Assembly (NCBI RefSeq): GCF_001050475.1
Contig: NZ_CP012034.1
Location: 744,001-808,000 of the forward strand
Direction of reading: 5' to 3'
Length of the DNA: 64,000 nucleotides
Source of the DNA: Companilactobacillus ginsenosidimutans
GTDB lineage: Bacteria > Bacillota > Bacilli > Lactobacillales > Lactobacillaceae
Shown in pieces: positions 8,570 through 15,422 of this stretch (positions are counted from its first letter, which is position 1; each line of letters opens with the position of its first letter). The notes below the pieces were generated by a model, which was not told the DNA's origin, did no database searches, and saw only the letters and a program-made list of their open reading frames with translations. The position numbers and the translations under genes were made by a program.

Positions 8570-8756
8570 ATATCAATTATATCTCTTAAAGATTTAGCCA
8601 TAATAATATTACCTTCACACTATTTGTTAGCTCTCATCAATTGAAAAACAAGTTGATTAGAACAGGTTGAAAATTCTATGGACGCATTACCTATGACAGG
8701 TTAATCTGTATCTTTCTTGTCGCACAAACTTAAAAATTGAGTCTTGCACGAAAAGC

Positions 8757-8800
8757 AAAAAAATAAAACCGCCATATACCAATGTATACAACGGTTTGTA
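8757..8800 (-). terminator. Terminator downstream of tRNA-Gly
   Basis: On the minus strand AAACCG..TATAC and GTATA..CGGTTT form a bulged stem followed by TATTTTTTT, just 3' of the tRNA. Confidence 0.7.
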
Positions 8801-8833
8801 ATTTGTAAAACGACACTATAATGTTTTTAAAAA

Positions 8834-8904
8834 AGCGAACTACGAGAATCGAACTCGCGACACTAGCTTGGGAAGCTGGTATTTTACCATTAAACTAAGT
8901 TCGC
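8834..8904 (-). tRNA. tRNA-Gly (CCC)
   Basis: The minus strand folds as a cloverleaf: acceptor GCGAACT with AGTTCGC, D-arm with GGT, anticodon loop TTCCCAA, T-loop GTTCGATT, discriminator T. The anticodon reads CCC (Gly GGG). CCA is not encoded. A dead integrase ends 160 bases from its 3' end, so it may have served as a phage attachment site. Confidence 0.93.
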
Positions 8905-9073
8905 ATGTATTACTCCACAACTAAATATTATACCTTAAAAATGTTCAATTTGATAAATTAAATTAAAATTCTCAACTCTTCTTCCAATAAAAATTGATTT
9001 TTAATCGCGTGTAACCTAAAATCGTAATTAATGATAGATTTCTATCAATATGATCTTCATTGAGGAGAAGAAA

Positions 9074-9562
9074 ATGAATAAAAAAATTGTTACTTTGTTA
9101 GCAGCTGTTACCATTATGGGTACAGCAGCTGTTACTACCGCTTGTTCTAACAATACTAAAACAGAACAAACAGAAACACATTCTGCAAGTAAGATTACTA
9201 AGGATGAAATCGTTGGTAAATACTATGTTGGTGTAAGTAAAAACAACAAGGACCAATACCTTTCATTCTTCACTGGTAAAGACGGAAAAGACGTTACTCA
9301 CGTTCGTGTAAGTAAAGATGGTTCAAAGAAGACTATCACTTACTTCATGAAGAAGCCTAAGCTAGAAATCAACAAGAAAGACGCCAAGAAGTTCAAGATT
9401 GATGGATACAGTGTTATCTCAGAACCTGACTTCAACTACAAAGATCCATTCAAGAAGGTTGGTAAAACAACTATTCAATCACCTGACAACAAGAAATGGA
9501 AGCTATACAATGGTAACCAAAGTAAAGTTGTTAACCATGTTAAGAAATCAGCTACAAAATAG
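9074..9562 (+). CDS. Small lipoprotein, unknown function
   Basis: A 162-residue secreted lipoprotein. Signal peptide MNKKIVTLLAAVTIMGT with a lipobox ending in Cys near residue 25 (TTAC), then a Ser/Thr/Glu linker and a Lys-rich domain of about 120 residues (KNNKDQYLSFFTGKDGKD). The start at 9074 has GAGGAGAAG upstream. It has its own terminator. The protein is probably tethered to the outer face of the membrane; no enzyme motif is seen. Confidence 0.75.
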   Translation: MNKKIVTLLAAVTIMGTAAVTTACSNNTKTEQTETHSASKITKDEIVGKYYVGVSKNNKDQYLSFFTGKDGKDVTHVRVSKDGSKKTITYFMKKPKLEINKKDAKKFKIDGYSVISEPDFNYKDPFKKVGKTTIQSPDNKKWKLYNGNQSKVVNHVKKSATK

Positions 9563-9573
9563 TTAAATAATAG

Positions 9574-9618
9574 CAAAAGTCATCGTGTACATTGAGTATA
9601 CGATGACTTTTTTTATGT
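9574..9618 (+). terminator. Rho-independent terminator
   Basis: AAAGTCATCGTGTA (9576-9589) pairs with TATACGATGACTTT, followed by TTTTT. Confidence 0.88.
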
Positions 9619-9643
9619 CTTAATTGTATGCACTATACCATAT

Positions 9644-9676
9644 ACAAAAAATAGCCACCCTTTCGGATGACTACTA
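9644..9676 (-). terminator. glnA terminator
   Basis: On the minus strand AGTCATCC, GAAA and GGGTGGCT form a tetraloop stem with G-U pairs, followed by ATTTTTT, just past the glnA stop. Confidence 0.8.
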
Positions 9677-9681
9677 AAAAA

Positions 9682-11010
9682 TTAGTATAGAGGCATATAA
9701 GTATCTCTTTCCCATTGGGAAACTGTTTGACAATACTTGTCCCATTCGGCGTTCTTGGCAGCAAACAAGCTGTTTGTCAATGACTTACCGAGTGATTCTT
9801 GAACAAATTTATCTTTGCGTAAAGCTTTAAGTGCATTGTGCAATGTTGATGGTAAATCGTCGATTCCTAATTCTTCACGACGTTCTTCAGTCATAGCGTA
9901 AATGTTTTCTTTGACTTCAGGCATCAACTTGTAATCACTTTGTAGTCCATCAAGTCCTGCATCCAGGATACATGCAATAGCAAGATATGGATTTGTTGTA
10001 GGATCAACACTTCTCATTTCGAGACGTTTTGATTTACCTTTAGCAGCAGGTACACGAACTAATGGTGATCTATTTTTACTTGACCAAGCGATGTATGTTG
10101 GAGCTTCATATCCAGGTACTAATCGCTTGTATGAATTGATTGTTGGATTATTAACGGCAGTTAGCGCACGTGAGTGGACGATTAAACCACTCAAGAATTG
10201 TTTTGCTGTATTTGAAAGCATATCTTGATCATCATCAAAGACGTTATCGTCACCTTTAAATAGTGACATATTGATATGCATACCTGAACCATTGATACCT
10301 TGTAATGGTTTTGGCATAAATGTTGCATAGAGACCATGACGTTTGGCAACAGTTTTAACAACTAATTTGAAAGTTTGAATACTGTCAGCTGCTGACAAAG
10401 CATCCTCATACTTGAAATCAATTTCTTGTTGTCCAGGAGCAACTTCGTGGTGACTGGCTTCAATTTCAAAGCCCATCTTTTCAAGAATCATAACAATATC
10501 ACGACGGCAATTTTCACCCATATCTACAGGTGAGAAATCAAAATAGCTACCATCATCATTTAATTGTAATGTTGGACGACCCTTTTCGTCGGTATTAAAT
10601 AAGAAGAATTCAGGTTCTGGTCCAATATTGAAACTTGAATATCCCAAATCTTTCATTTTCTTAAGGATACGGTTCAAGTTATATCTTGGGTCACCAGTAA
10701 ATGGTGTTCCGTCTGTTTCGTAAATGTCACAAATTAAACGAGCAACTTTTCCGTGTTCTGAACCCCATGGGAAAATTAACCATGTGCTTAAATCTGGGTG
10801 CAATAACATATCACTTTCTTCAATTCGAGTGAATCCATCAATTGAAGAACCATCGAAAGTTATCTTGTTGGCAAGTACCTTATCAATTTGTGAAACAGGA
10901 ACTTCAACGTTCTTGATCATCCCATTAATATCAGTAAACATTAAACAAATGAATTCAACATTTTCTTCACTTGCCATTTCTTTTATATCTTCAGCAGAAT
11001 ACTTGTTCAT
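9682..11010 (-). CDS. glnA: Glutamine synthetase, type I-alpha
   Basis: A 442-443-residue GSI enzyme making glutamine from glutamate and ammonia with ATP. Recognised features are FTDINGM near the N-terminus, FDGSSIDGF, the GPEPEFFLF metal site, [10 protein letters not shown], the [24 protein letters not shown] region, and the length of the Bacillus-like alpha class (no adenylylation insert). Two ATGs lie in tandem; the second (11008-11010) has better spacing from AAGGAG. There is no glnR gene next to it. GlnR control is expected for the family, but I could not find a clear operator. Confidence 0.95.
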   Translation of the reverse strand: MNKYSAEDIKEMASEENVEFICLMFTDINGMIKNVEVPVSQIDKVLANKITFDGSSIDGFTRIEESDMLLHPDLSTWLIFPWGSEHGKVARLICDIYETDGTPFTGDPRYNLNRILKKMKDLGYSSFNIGPEPEFFLFNTDEKGRPTLQLNDDGSYFDFSPVDMGENCRRDIVMILEKMGFEIEASHHEVAPGQQEIDFKYEDALSAADSIQTFKLVVKTVAKRHGLYATFMPKPLQGINGSGMHINMSLFKGDDNVFDDDQDMLSNTAKQFLSGLIVHSRALTAVNNPTINSYKRLVPGYEAPTYIAWSSKNRSPLVRVPAAKGKSKRLEMRSVDPTTNPYLAIACILDAGLDGLQSDYKLMPEVKENIYAMTEERREELGIDDLPSTLHNALKALRKDKFVQESLGKSLTNSLFAAKNAEWDKYCQTVSQWERDTYMPLY

Positions 11011-11215
11011 CATATTGCTCCTTCTTTGTATATACCAATCTTGTTATGTTACTAAAAACCGTTAATCCAATAACTATTTTTAACAATAAAACGATAATAC
11101 CAATTTCGCATATAACTGTCAAACCAATATACTAATATTTTTAACCATTCTTAATTTACCACGAATACCAATTGATTTTTACATAATTTTAGAAAAAATT
11201 ATTTAACTAAATCGA

Positions 11216-11244
11216 TTGACTTAACTACATATACAAGGTAAATT
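11216..11244 (+). promoter_or_regulatory. guaC promoter
   Basis: TTGACT (11216-11221) and TAAATT (11239-11244) with a 17-base spacer, 65 bases upstream of the guaC start. Confidence 0.55.
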
Positions 11245-11248
11245 ATAT

Positions 11249-11289
11249 ATGCGAACGAAATACGTGTTTATTTCAATAATAGTTCGCAT
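11249..11289 (+). promoter_or_regulatory. Inverted repeat in guaC leader, PurBox-like
   Basis: ATGCGAAC (11249-11256) and GTTCGCAT (11282-11289) are perfect inverted repeats 25 bases apart, directly after the -10 box. Each resembles a PurR PurBox core (CCGAAC, here GCGAAC). It may be a PurR-type operator or an mRNA hairpin. Confidence 0.5.
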
Positions 11290-11308
11290 TCTGGAGTGTA
11301 TAAAAATT

Positions 11309-12280
11309 ATGGAAGTTTTTGATTATGAAGATATCCAACTAGTTCCGAATAAATGTATTGTTAACAGCCGTTCTGAATGTGACACAAGTATCAAATTTGG
11401 ACCAAGAACATTTAAAATTCCTGTTGTCCCCGCCAACATGCAAACAGTTGTTGATGAAAGTTTAGCAGAATATCTAGCAAAAAATGGTTTCTTCTATATT
11501 ATGCATCGATTTGAACCAGAGAAAAGAATTGACTTCATCAAAAAAATGAACGAAAAACAACTTTTCACATCTATTAGTTTAGGAATCAAAGATGAAGAGT
11601 TTGCATTCATCAATTCCCTAGCAGATGAAAATCTCAAACCTGATTACATCACAATCGATGTTGCCCACGGTCACAGTGATCGAGTAATCGAAATGATCAA
11701 ATATGTTAAAAACTACCTACCAGAGACCTTCCTAATTGCAGGAAATGTCGGTACACCCGAAGGTGTGCGCGAACTAGAAAATGCCGGCGCCGATGCTACA
11801 AAAGTAGGAATCGGACCCGGAAGAGCATGTATTACAAAAATCAAAACAGGTTTCGGTACAGGAGGCTGGCAATTAGCCGCCATCAGACTCTGTGCCAAAG
11901 CTGCAAACAAACCCATCATAGCTGACGGTGGAATCAGAAACGACGGCGACATAGCCAAATCAATCCGTTTTGGAGCCAGCATGGTAATGATAGGTTCCCT
12001 ATTAGCAGGTCACGAAGAATCACCCGGTGAAACAGTAATAAGAGACGGAGTCAAATACAAAGAATACTTCGGATCAGCCTCCCAATACCAAAAAGGCGTA
12101 TACAAAAACGTCGAAGGTAAAAAAATGTTAATCAAGTGTCGAGGGAACATAGCCGACACACTAAGAGAAATGCAAGAAGACCTACAATCCTCCATCTCAT
12201 ATGCTGGAGGAAAAGATTTAGCATCCCTAACAAGAGTAGATTATGTAATAGTTAGAAATTCAATATTTAATGGGGACTAA
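11309..12280 (+). CDS. guaC: GMP reductase
   Basis: A 323-residue TIM-barrel enzyme of the IMPDH/GMPR family that reduces GMP to IMP with NADPH (purine salvage). The N-terminus [13 protein letters not shown], the loop [19 protein letters not shown] with its catalytic Cys (near residue 170), and [17 protein letters not shown] are characteristic; there is no CBS insert, which separates it from IMPDH. The start at 11309 (MEVFDYED) is chosen because the family starts there; the longer frame begins inside the inverted repeat. GAG-type ribosome site CTGGAGTG lies upstream. Confidence 0.93.
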   Translation: MEVFDYEDIQLVPNKCIVNSRSECDTSIKFGPRTFKIPVVPANMQTVVDESLAEYLAKNGFFYIMHRFEPEKRIDFIKKMNEKQLFTSISLGIKDEEFAFINSLADENLKPDYITIDVAHGHSDRVIEMIKYVKNYLPETFLIAGNVGTPEGVRELENAGADATKVGIGPGRACITKIKTGFGTGGWQLAAIRLCAKAANKPIIADGGIRNDGDIAKSIRFGASMVMIGSLLAGHEESPGETVIRDGVKYKEYFGSASQYQKGVYKNVEGKKMLIKCRGNIADTLREMQEDLQSSISYAGGKDLASLTRVDYVIVRNSIFNGD

Positions 12281-12287
12281 ACAAAGA

Positions 12288-12402
12288 GCGTAAAAACACA
12301 CGATCTTGAATACGGAACATAAGACGCCCAACGCGGAGAGGGGTGCGTAACACCCCCGCAGCTTTGGGCGACTTATGTGCAGTATTCAGTGTGTTTTTAC
12401 GC
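12288..12402. repeat. 115-bp near-perfect cruciform downstream of guaC
   Basis: GCGTAAAAACACAC (12288-12301) pairs perfectly with GTGTGTTTTTACGC (12389-12402). Inside it TGAATAC pairs with GTATTCA, ACATAAG with CTTATGT, CGCCCAA with TTGGGCG, and GGGGTG with CACCCC around CGTAA. It starts 8 bases after the guaC stop. It lacks a T tail, so it is not a plain terminator; it could be an mRNA 3' stabiliser or a palindromic repeat. Confidence 0.8.
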
Positions 12403-12577
12403 GTTTCCACCAACCCAGAGTGAACCAAAACCACAAAATTGAATATCAACAATAAAAGAGTTGTATCCCACCAAACAAACCAGGTGAAATACAACTCTTT
12501 TTACATTCAAAAATAATAAAAATCCAAAATCATAATACCCACAAGTATTTTTAAAGGTTTAACCCCCAATCCAGTCG

Positions 12578-12760
12578 CAGGAGCTGAGAATATTTTCCCA
12601 GCTGTGAAAGTGATGCTATGGCGCCAGCCATAACATCACCGGGCGAGTTTGAAGACTTTCGCGAACTTCGAAAGGCTCCAAACCGAGGACAGAGACCGCC
12701 CTTTGGCTCCGTCCGTCCCGCACAGCAGGAAAAATATTCTCAGCTCCGGAGACGGCATCC
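12578..12760. repeat. Long palindromic element, copy 2
   Basis: GGAGCTGAGAATATTTTCC (12580-12598) pairs with GGAAAAATATTCTCAGCTCC (12728-12747). Inside are a GTGATG..CATCAC hairpin enclosing GGCGCCAGCC, a hairpin TTTGAAGACTTTCG..CGAAAGGCTCCAAA, and a third GC-rich hairpin. CCGGAGACGG follows the 3' arm. The second hairpin and the 3' signature match the element at 59.7 kb. A 72-residue frame crossing it is not believable as a gene. Confidence 0.75.
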
Positions 12761-12777
12761 AAGCTCAAAAGCATATA

Positions 12778-12814
12778 AAAAAAGCTGACGACTGGGTAAT
12801 CATCAGCTTTTATA
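12778..12814. terminator. Bidirectional terminator-like hairpin
   Basis: AAAGCTGACGA (12781-12791) pairs with TCATCAGCTTT (12800-12810), with A and T runs outside. Confidence 0.65.
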
Positions 12815-13046
12815 ATGAATGGGATAGTTCATTGTTCAATTTGACAAACAAGTATGAGGAACGCTGACCGTAGCTCAGCAGACCAGATACCCCTCCTATC
12901 AAATTTAACATTACTGTAACATAGAAACGTTAAATAAAATAGTAAATTCTCTCAAATTTTTAACTTTCTCATTCAGGATATTTATCATGAGTTATATCCT
13001 ACCATAACTCACTTTGTGCCTTTAAAACTTAGGAGAGAATCAAACG
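12815..13046. other. AT-rich spacer, nothing recognised
   Basis: No frame with a ribosome site, RNA gene or strong repeat was seen on either strand between the hairpin and the transporter remnant. Confidence 0.5.
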
Positions 13047-13171
13047 TCACCTCCTTGTATGTACTCTTTTTTTAATCAATTCTGTTTTCTTTTGATGCCG
13101 TATAGTGTTGGTTTCGTTCGGTAAAAATAATAAGCCGATTAAGATTAGAAAACTAACGCAAATTGCAAGAA
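13047..13171 (-). pseudogene. C-terminal remnant of a membrane transporter
   Basis: The minus frame emerging from the IS end at 13171 reads LVLAICVSFLILIGLLFLPN, then NETNTIRHQKKTELIKKRVH, and stops at 13047-13049. A final hydrophobic helix with a charged tail is typical of an MFS-type C-terminus. No matching N-terminal part is found beyond the IS; a glycosyltransferase lies there instead. This suggests that the rest was lost in a deletion ending at the IS. Confidence 0.5.
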
Positions 13172-14364
13172 CAAGTTAGCCATTTTTAAAAGACTGATAC
13201 CAAGAGGGTTTCAGGTAATGGAGCTAAGTAATTAAGCACATTCCTCATTGAATAGCTCAGTCGGTGTTTGATAACCAGTATGTTTACGAGGCATATTGTT
13301 TAGTTTATTTTCTGTTTGTGCAACCTCCAAAGGGGTTGCCAAATCAAGAGAGATTCCCTTTGGAAAATCTCTTCGTACCATACGGTTGTGAACCTCATTG
13401 GTTCCTCGTTCACTGGATGTATATGGATGAGTGAAGTAGACAGGTGCTATTTTATCCATTACTTCTGTCAGGGTACTGAATTCAAGACTATTGTCGGCAG
13501 TAATGGACTTGATTATTGATCCATACTCTTTATTAATACTTCTCATTGTATAAGCCACTGAATCAGCGTCCTTACTGTCAATTAAACGGATAATTTGGAA
13601 ACGTGTCTTGCGTTCAATCATAGTAAGAATCACGCTCTCCTGACCGTTTCTAAGGCCAACAATAGTATCTATTTCAAAATGGCCAAATTCTTCCCGATTA
13701 TCCACTTCGGTTGGGCGTTCTTCTATACTTAACCCCAAGATACGATGGTTCTTACGAGCCACGTATTTTGGTAATCGACGAGACATCTTATTGATAAGAT
13801 CAATATTTCTAACTTCTAATAATTGGGCATCGATATAACTATAAAGGGTTTTAGTACATACCATTTCTTCTGGTAGAAAAAGGTTCAACGCCTTGGCACG
13901 ACCAACAGTCGCGTCAGGTGACCAACCGTCTTTTTTAAAGTGCTCCACAAAGAATGATAAGAAGTTAAAAACCTGTGACAGTTTATAAGGTCGATGACAC
14001 GCTTTGCGTTTATCGACATAACGACTATGGGCAAGTTCAGGTATATATTCTTGATGATAGTACTCTTTACCGTTAATTTTCTTAACTTGAGTAGCTTCAC
14101 CACGTTTCAACTCGTTATTAATAGTCTGTGGGCAAACACCGATAGCAATCGCGATCTTACGATTGGATTGTCCCAATTTATGTAGAGCAGCTATTTTTCC
14201 ACGCTCAACTTCAGTTAAGTGGTGACCCTTATTTCTTTTTATGGTAATCTGTTCTTGCGCCAAGGCGAAAACCTCTTTCATTGTTAGTGTCGGAACTCCA
14301 ATGATACCTGATTTTTTCGTCTTGGTGTTTTTTTTATTCAGTTTTTTTTTAAGTGGCTAACTTG
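13172..14364 (-). mobile_element. IS30-family insertion sequence, second type (about 1193 bp)
   Basis: The ends carry CAAGTTAGCCA in inverted orientation (13172-13182 and 14354-14364), with weaker similarity inward (AAA..ACTGA). It carries one transposase gene different from that at 7.6 kb. No target duplication is visible, which fits a deletion or recombination at this element. Its right end supplies the last codons of the glycosyltransferase at 14349. Confidence 0.7.
13232..14281 (-). CDS. IS30-family transposase, second type
   Basis: A 349-residue transposase. N-terminal HTH (residues 20-60, LTEVERGKIAALHKLGQ and NRKIAIAIGV), and a DDE domain with HFEIDTIVGL, ITADNSLEFS and SSERGTNEVHNRMVRRDFPKG. 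It is intact, unlike the 309-residue transposase in sequence and length, so a separate IS30 lineage. The start ATG at 14281 precedes a basic stretch; no overlapping second frame is needed. Confidence 0.92.
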   Translation of the reverse strand: MKEVFALAQEQITIKRNKGHHLTEVERGKIAALHKLGQSNRKIAIAIGVCPQTINNELKRGEATQVKKINGKEYYHQEYIPELAHSRYVDKRKACHRPYKLSQVFNFLSFFVEHFKKDGWSPDATVGRAKALNLFLPEEMVCTKTLYSYIDAQLLEVRNIDLINKMSRRLPKYVARKNHRILGLSIEERPTEVDNREEFGHFEIDTIVGLRNGQESVILTMIERKTRFQIIRLIDSKDADSVAYTMRSINKEYGSIIKSITADNSLEFSTLTEVMDKIAPVYFTHPYTSSERGTNEVHNRMVRRDFPKGISLDLATPLEVAQTENKLNNMPRKHTGYQTPTELFNEECA

Positions 14365-15383
14365 ATTATAAAATTTGCCATTAGAAAACTAAGTATTATC
14401 ATAAAGATTTGCAACCATCTTGAAACCTGTTGTCTAGTATCAAGATGGTGAATACTTTTGGCTCTTTTTTCAAAACCCACTGTATCTCTAACAATAAACC
14501 GTGGACGGTCGTTAACTTGATCTAGAACCCTTCCCAAATATCCACCAAAAATTCCTAATGAAAGAAAGACGAAACCGACACTGAATAACATTAATGTTAT
14601 CCCAACGGTGGCTGCAGTGAATCCGCCGGTAGCAATTAGATAGATCAAATATATTAATCCACCGACTAATGGCAATCCTGCAAACACGTTAGCTAATTGA
14701 AGTGGTTTCATTGAAAATGAAGTAATACCATCAAGCGCAAGCTTAATCATTTTTGAAAGTGGATACTTCGTTTCACCAGCAATTCGTTCGTGCCGATGAT
14801 ATTCGACACTTGTCTGTTTGAACCCAATCCAAGTTACTTGACCACGAACAAAGGGATCTTGTTCACGCAACCTTTGCATTTGGTTAACTGCCTTGCGATT
14901 CATCAGTCTAAAATCACCAGTATCAAGCGGCATGTCAATGGTTGCTAGAGACTTGAACGTTCGATAAAACATAGCCGCGGTCAATTTCTTAAATACAGTC
15001 TCACCATCTCTCTGCTTTCTCTTACCATAAACGATATCGTAGCCTTCATGCCACTTTTCAATCATTCTAGGTATAACTTCAGGTGGATCTTGCAAATCAG
15101 CATCCATGACCACTACAGCGTCACCTGAGGTGTATTGCAGCCCAGCAGTAATCGCTAATTGATGTCCGAAGTTCCTTGAGAACTCGACAATTTTAATATT
15201 GTCATGATTTTCCAATTCAGATTTAATAATCTCAACTGACTTGTCCTTAGATCCATCATCGACGAAAACTAATTCATAGTCTTCTTTTTGTTTATCAACG
15301 TATGTTTCAAGAGTATCAATTGTTGTTTTAATACCAGCTTCTTCATTGAAGACAGGCAATACGATTGAAATTTTTTCTGTCAT
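14349..15383 (-). CDS. GT2 glycosyltransferase, YkcC/GtrB-like
   Basis: A 344-residue membrane-linked glycosyltransferase. The N-terminal GT2 domain has VLPVFNEEAGI, FVDDGSKDKS and VVMDADLQDPPE (DxD), and two C-terminal membrane helices (about 230-255 and 265-290) plus a final one fit the DPM1/GtrB class that makes polyprenyl-phosphate sugars. It follows the GT39-like gene by 39 bases, as ykcC follows ykcB in bacilli. The last residues and stop (IIKLAT) lie inside the IS30 end, so the C-terminus may be slightly altered. Confidence 0.85.
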   Translation of the reverse strand: MTEKISIVLPVFNEEAGIKTTIDTLETYVDKQKEDYELVFVDDGSKDKSVEIIKSELENHDNIKIVEFSRNFGHQLAITAGLQYTSGDAVVVMDADLQDPPEVIPRMIEKWHEGYDIVYGKRKQRDGETVFKKLTAAMFYRTFKSLATIDMPLDTGDFRLMNRKAVNQMQRLREQDPFVRGQVTWIGFKQTSVEYHRHERIAGETKYPLSKMIKLALDGITSFSMKPLQLANVFAGLPLVGGLIYLIYLIATGGFTAATVGITLMLFSVGFVFLSLGIFGGYLGRVLDQVNDRPRFIVRDTVGFEKRAKSIHHLDTRQQVSRWLQIFMIILSFLMANFIIKLAT

Positions 15384-15422
15384 ATAATAGCTTCCTTTCC
15401 TAATTACTTGATTAGCTTTTAT

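Larger units (their letters stand above)
7390..8670 (+). pseudogene. Decayed tyrosine integrase C-terminus, split by IS30
   Basis: The open frame 7390-7520 reads SDNTVNKASKQTL, then ITFHGLQHRRASIMMSNCLDI, the box II region of phage tyrosine recombinases (normally HGLRHTHAS..L..G.DI). Removing the IS and one 4-bp target duplicate joins it to NYIS, a stop, then RFSHNNITFTLF..SSHQLKNK (8574-8670), matching the usual YVSERLGHS.I..TL..YSHLLKEK. The HxxR arginine is Gln and a stop replaces a conserved position, so the gene was already dead apart from the insertion. It sits 160 bases from tRNA-Gly, a usual integration target. Confidence 0.75.

Noticed and set aside
11014..11140. GlnR operator upstream of glnA
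   Set aside because: TGTTA half-sites occur, but no full TGTNA-N7-TNACA was found.
12649..12867. A 72-residue frame inside palindromic element 2
   Set aside because: It crosses paired repeat arms and a terminator hairpin, has no ribosome site, and composition reflects the repeat.
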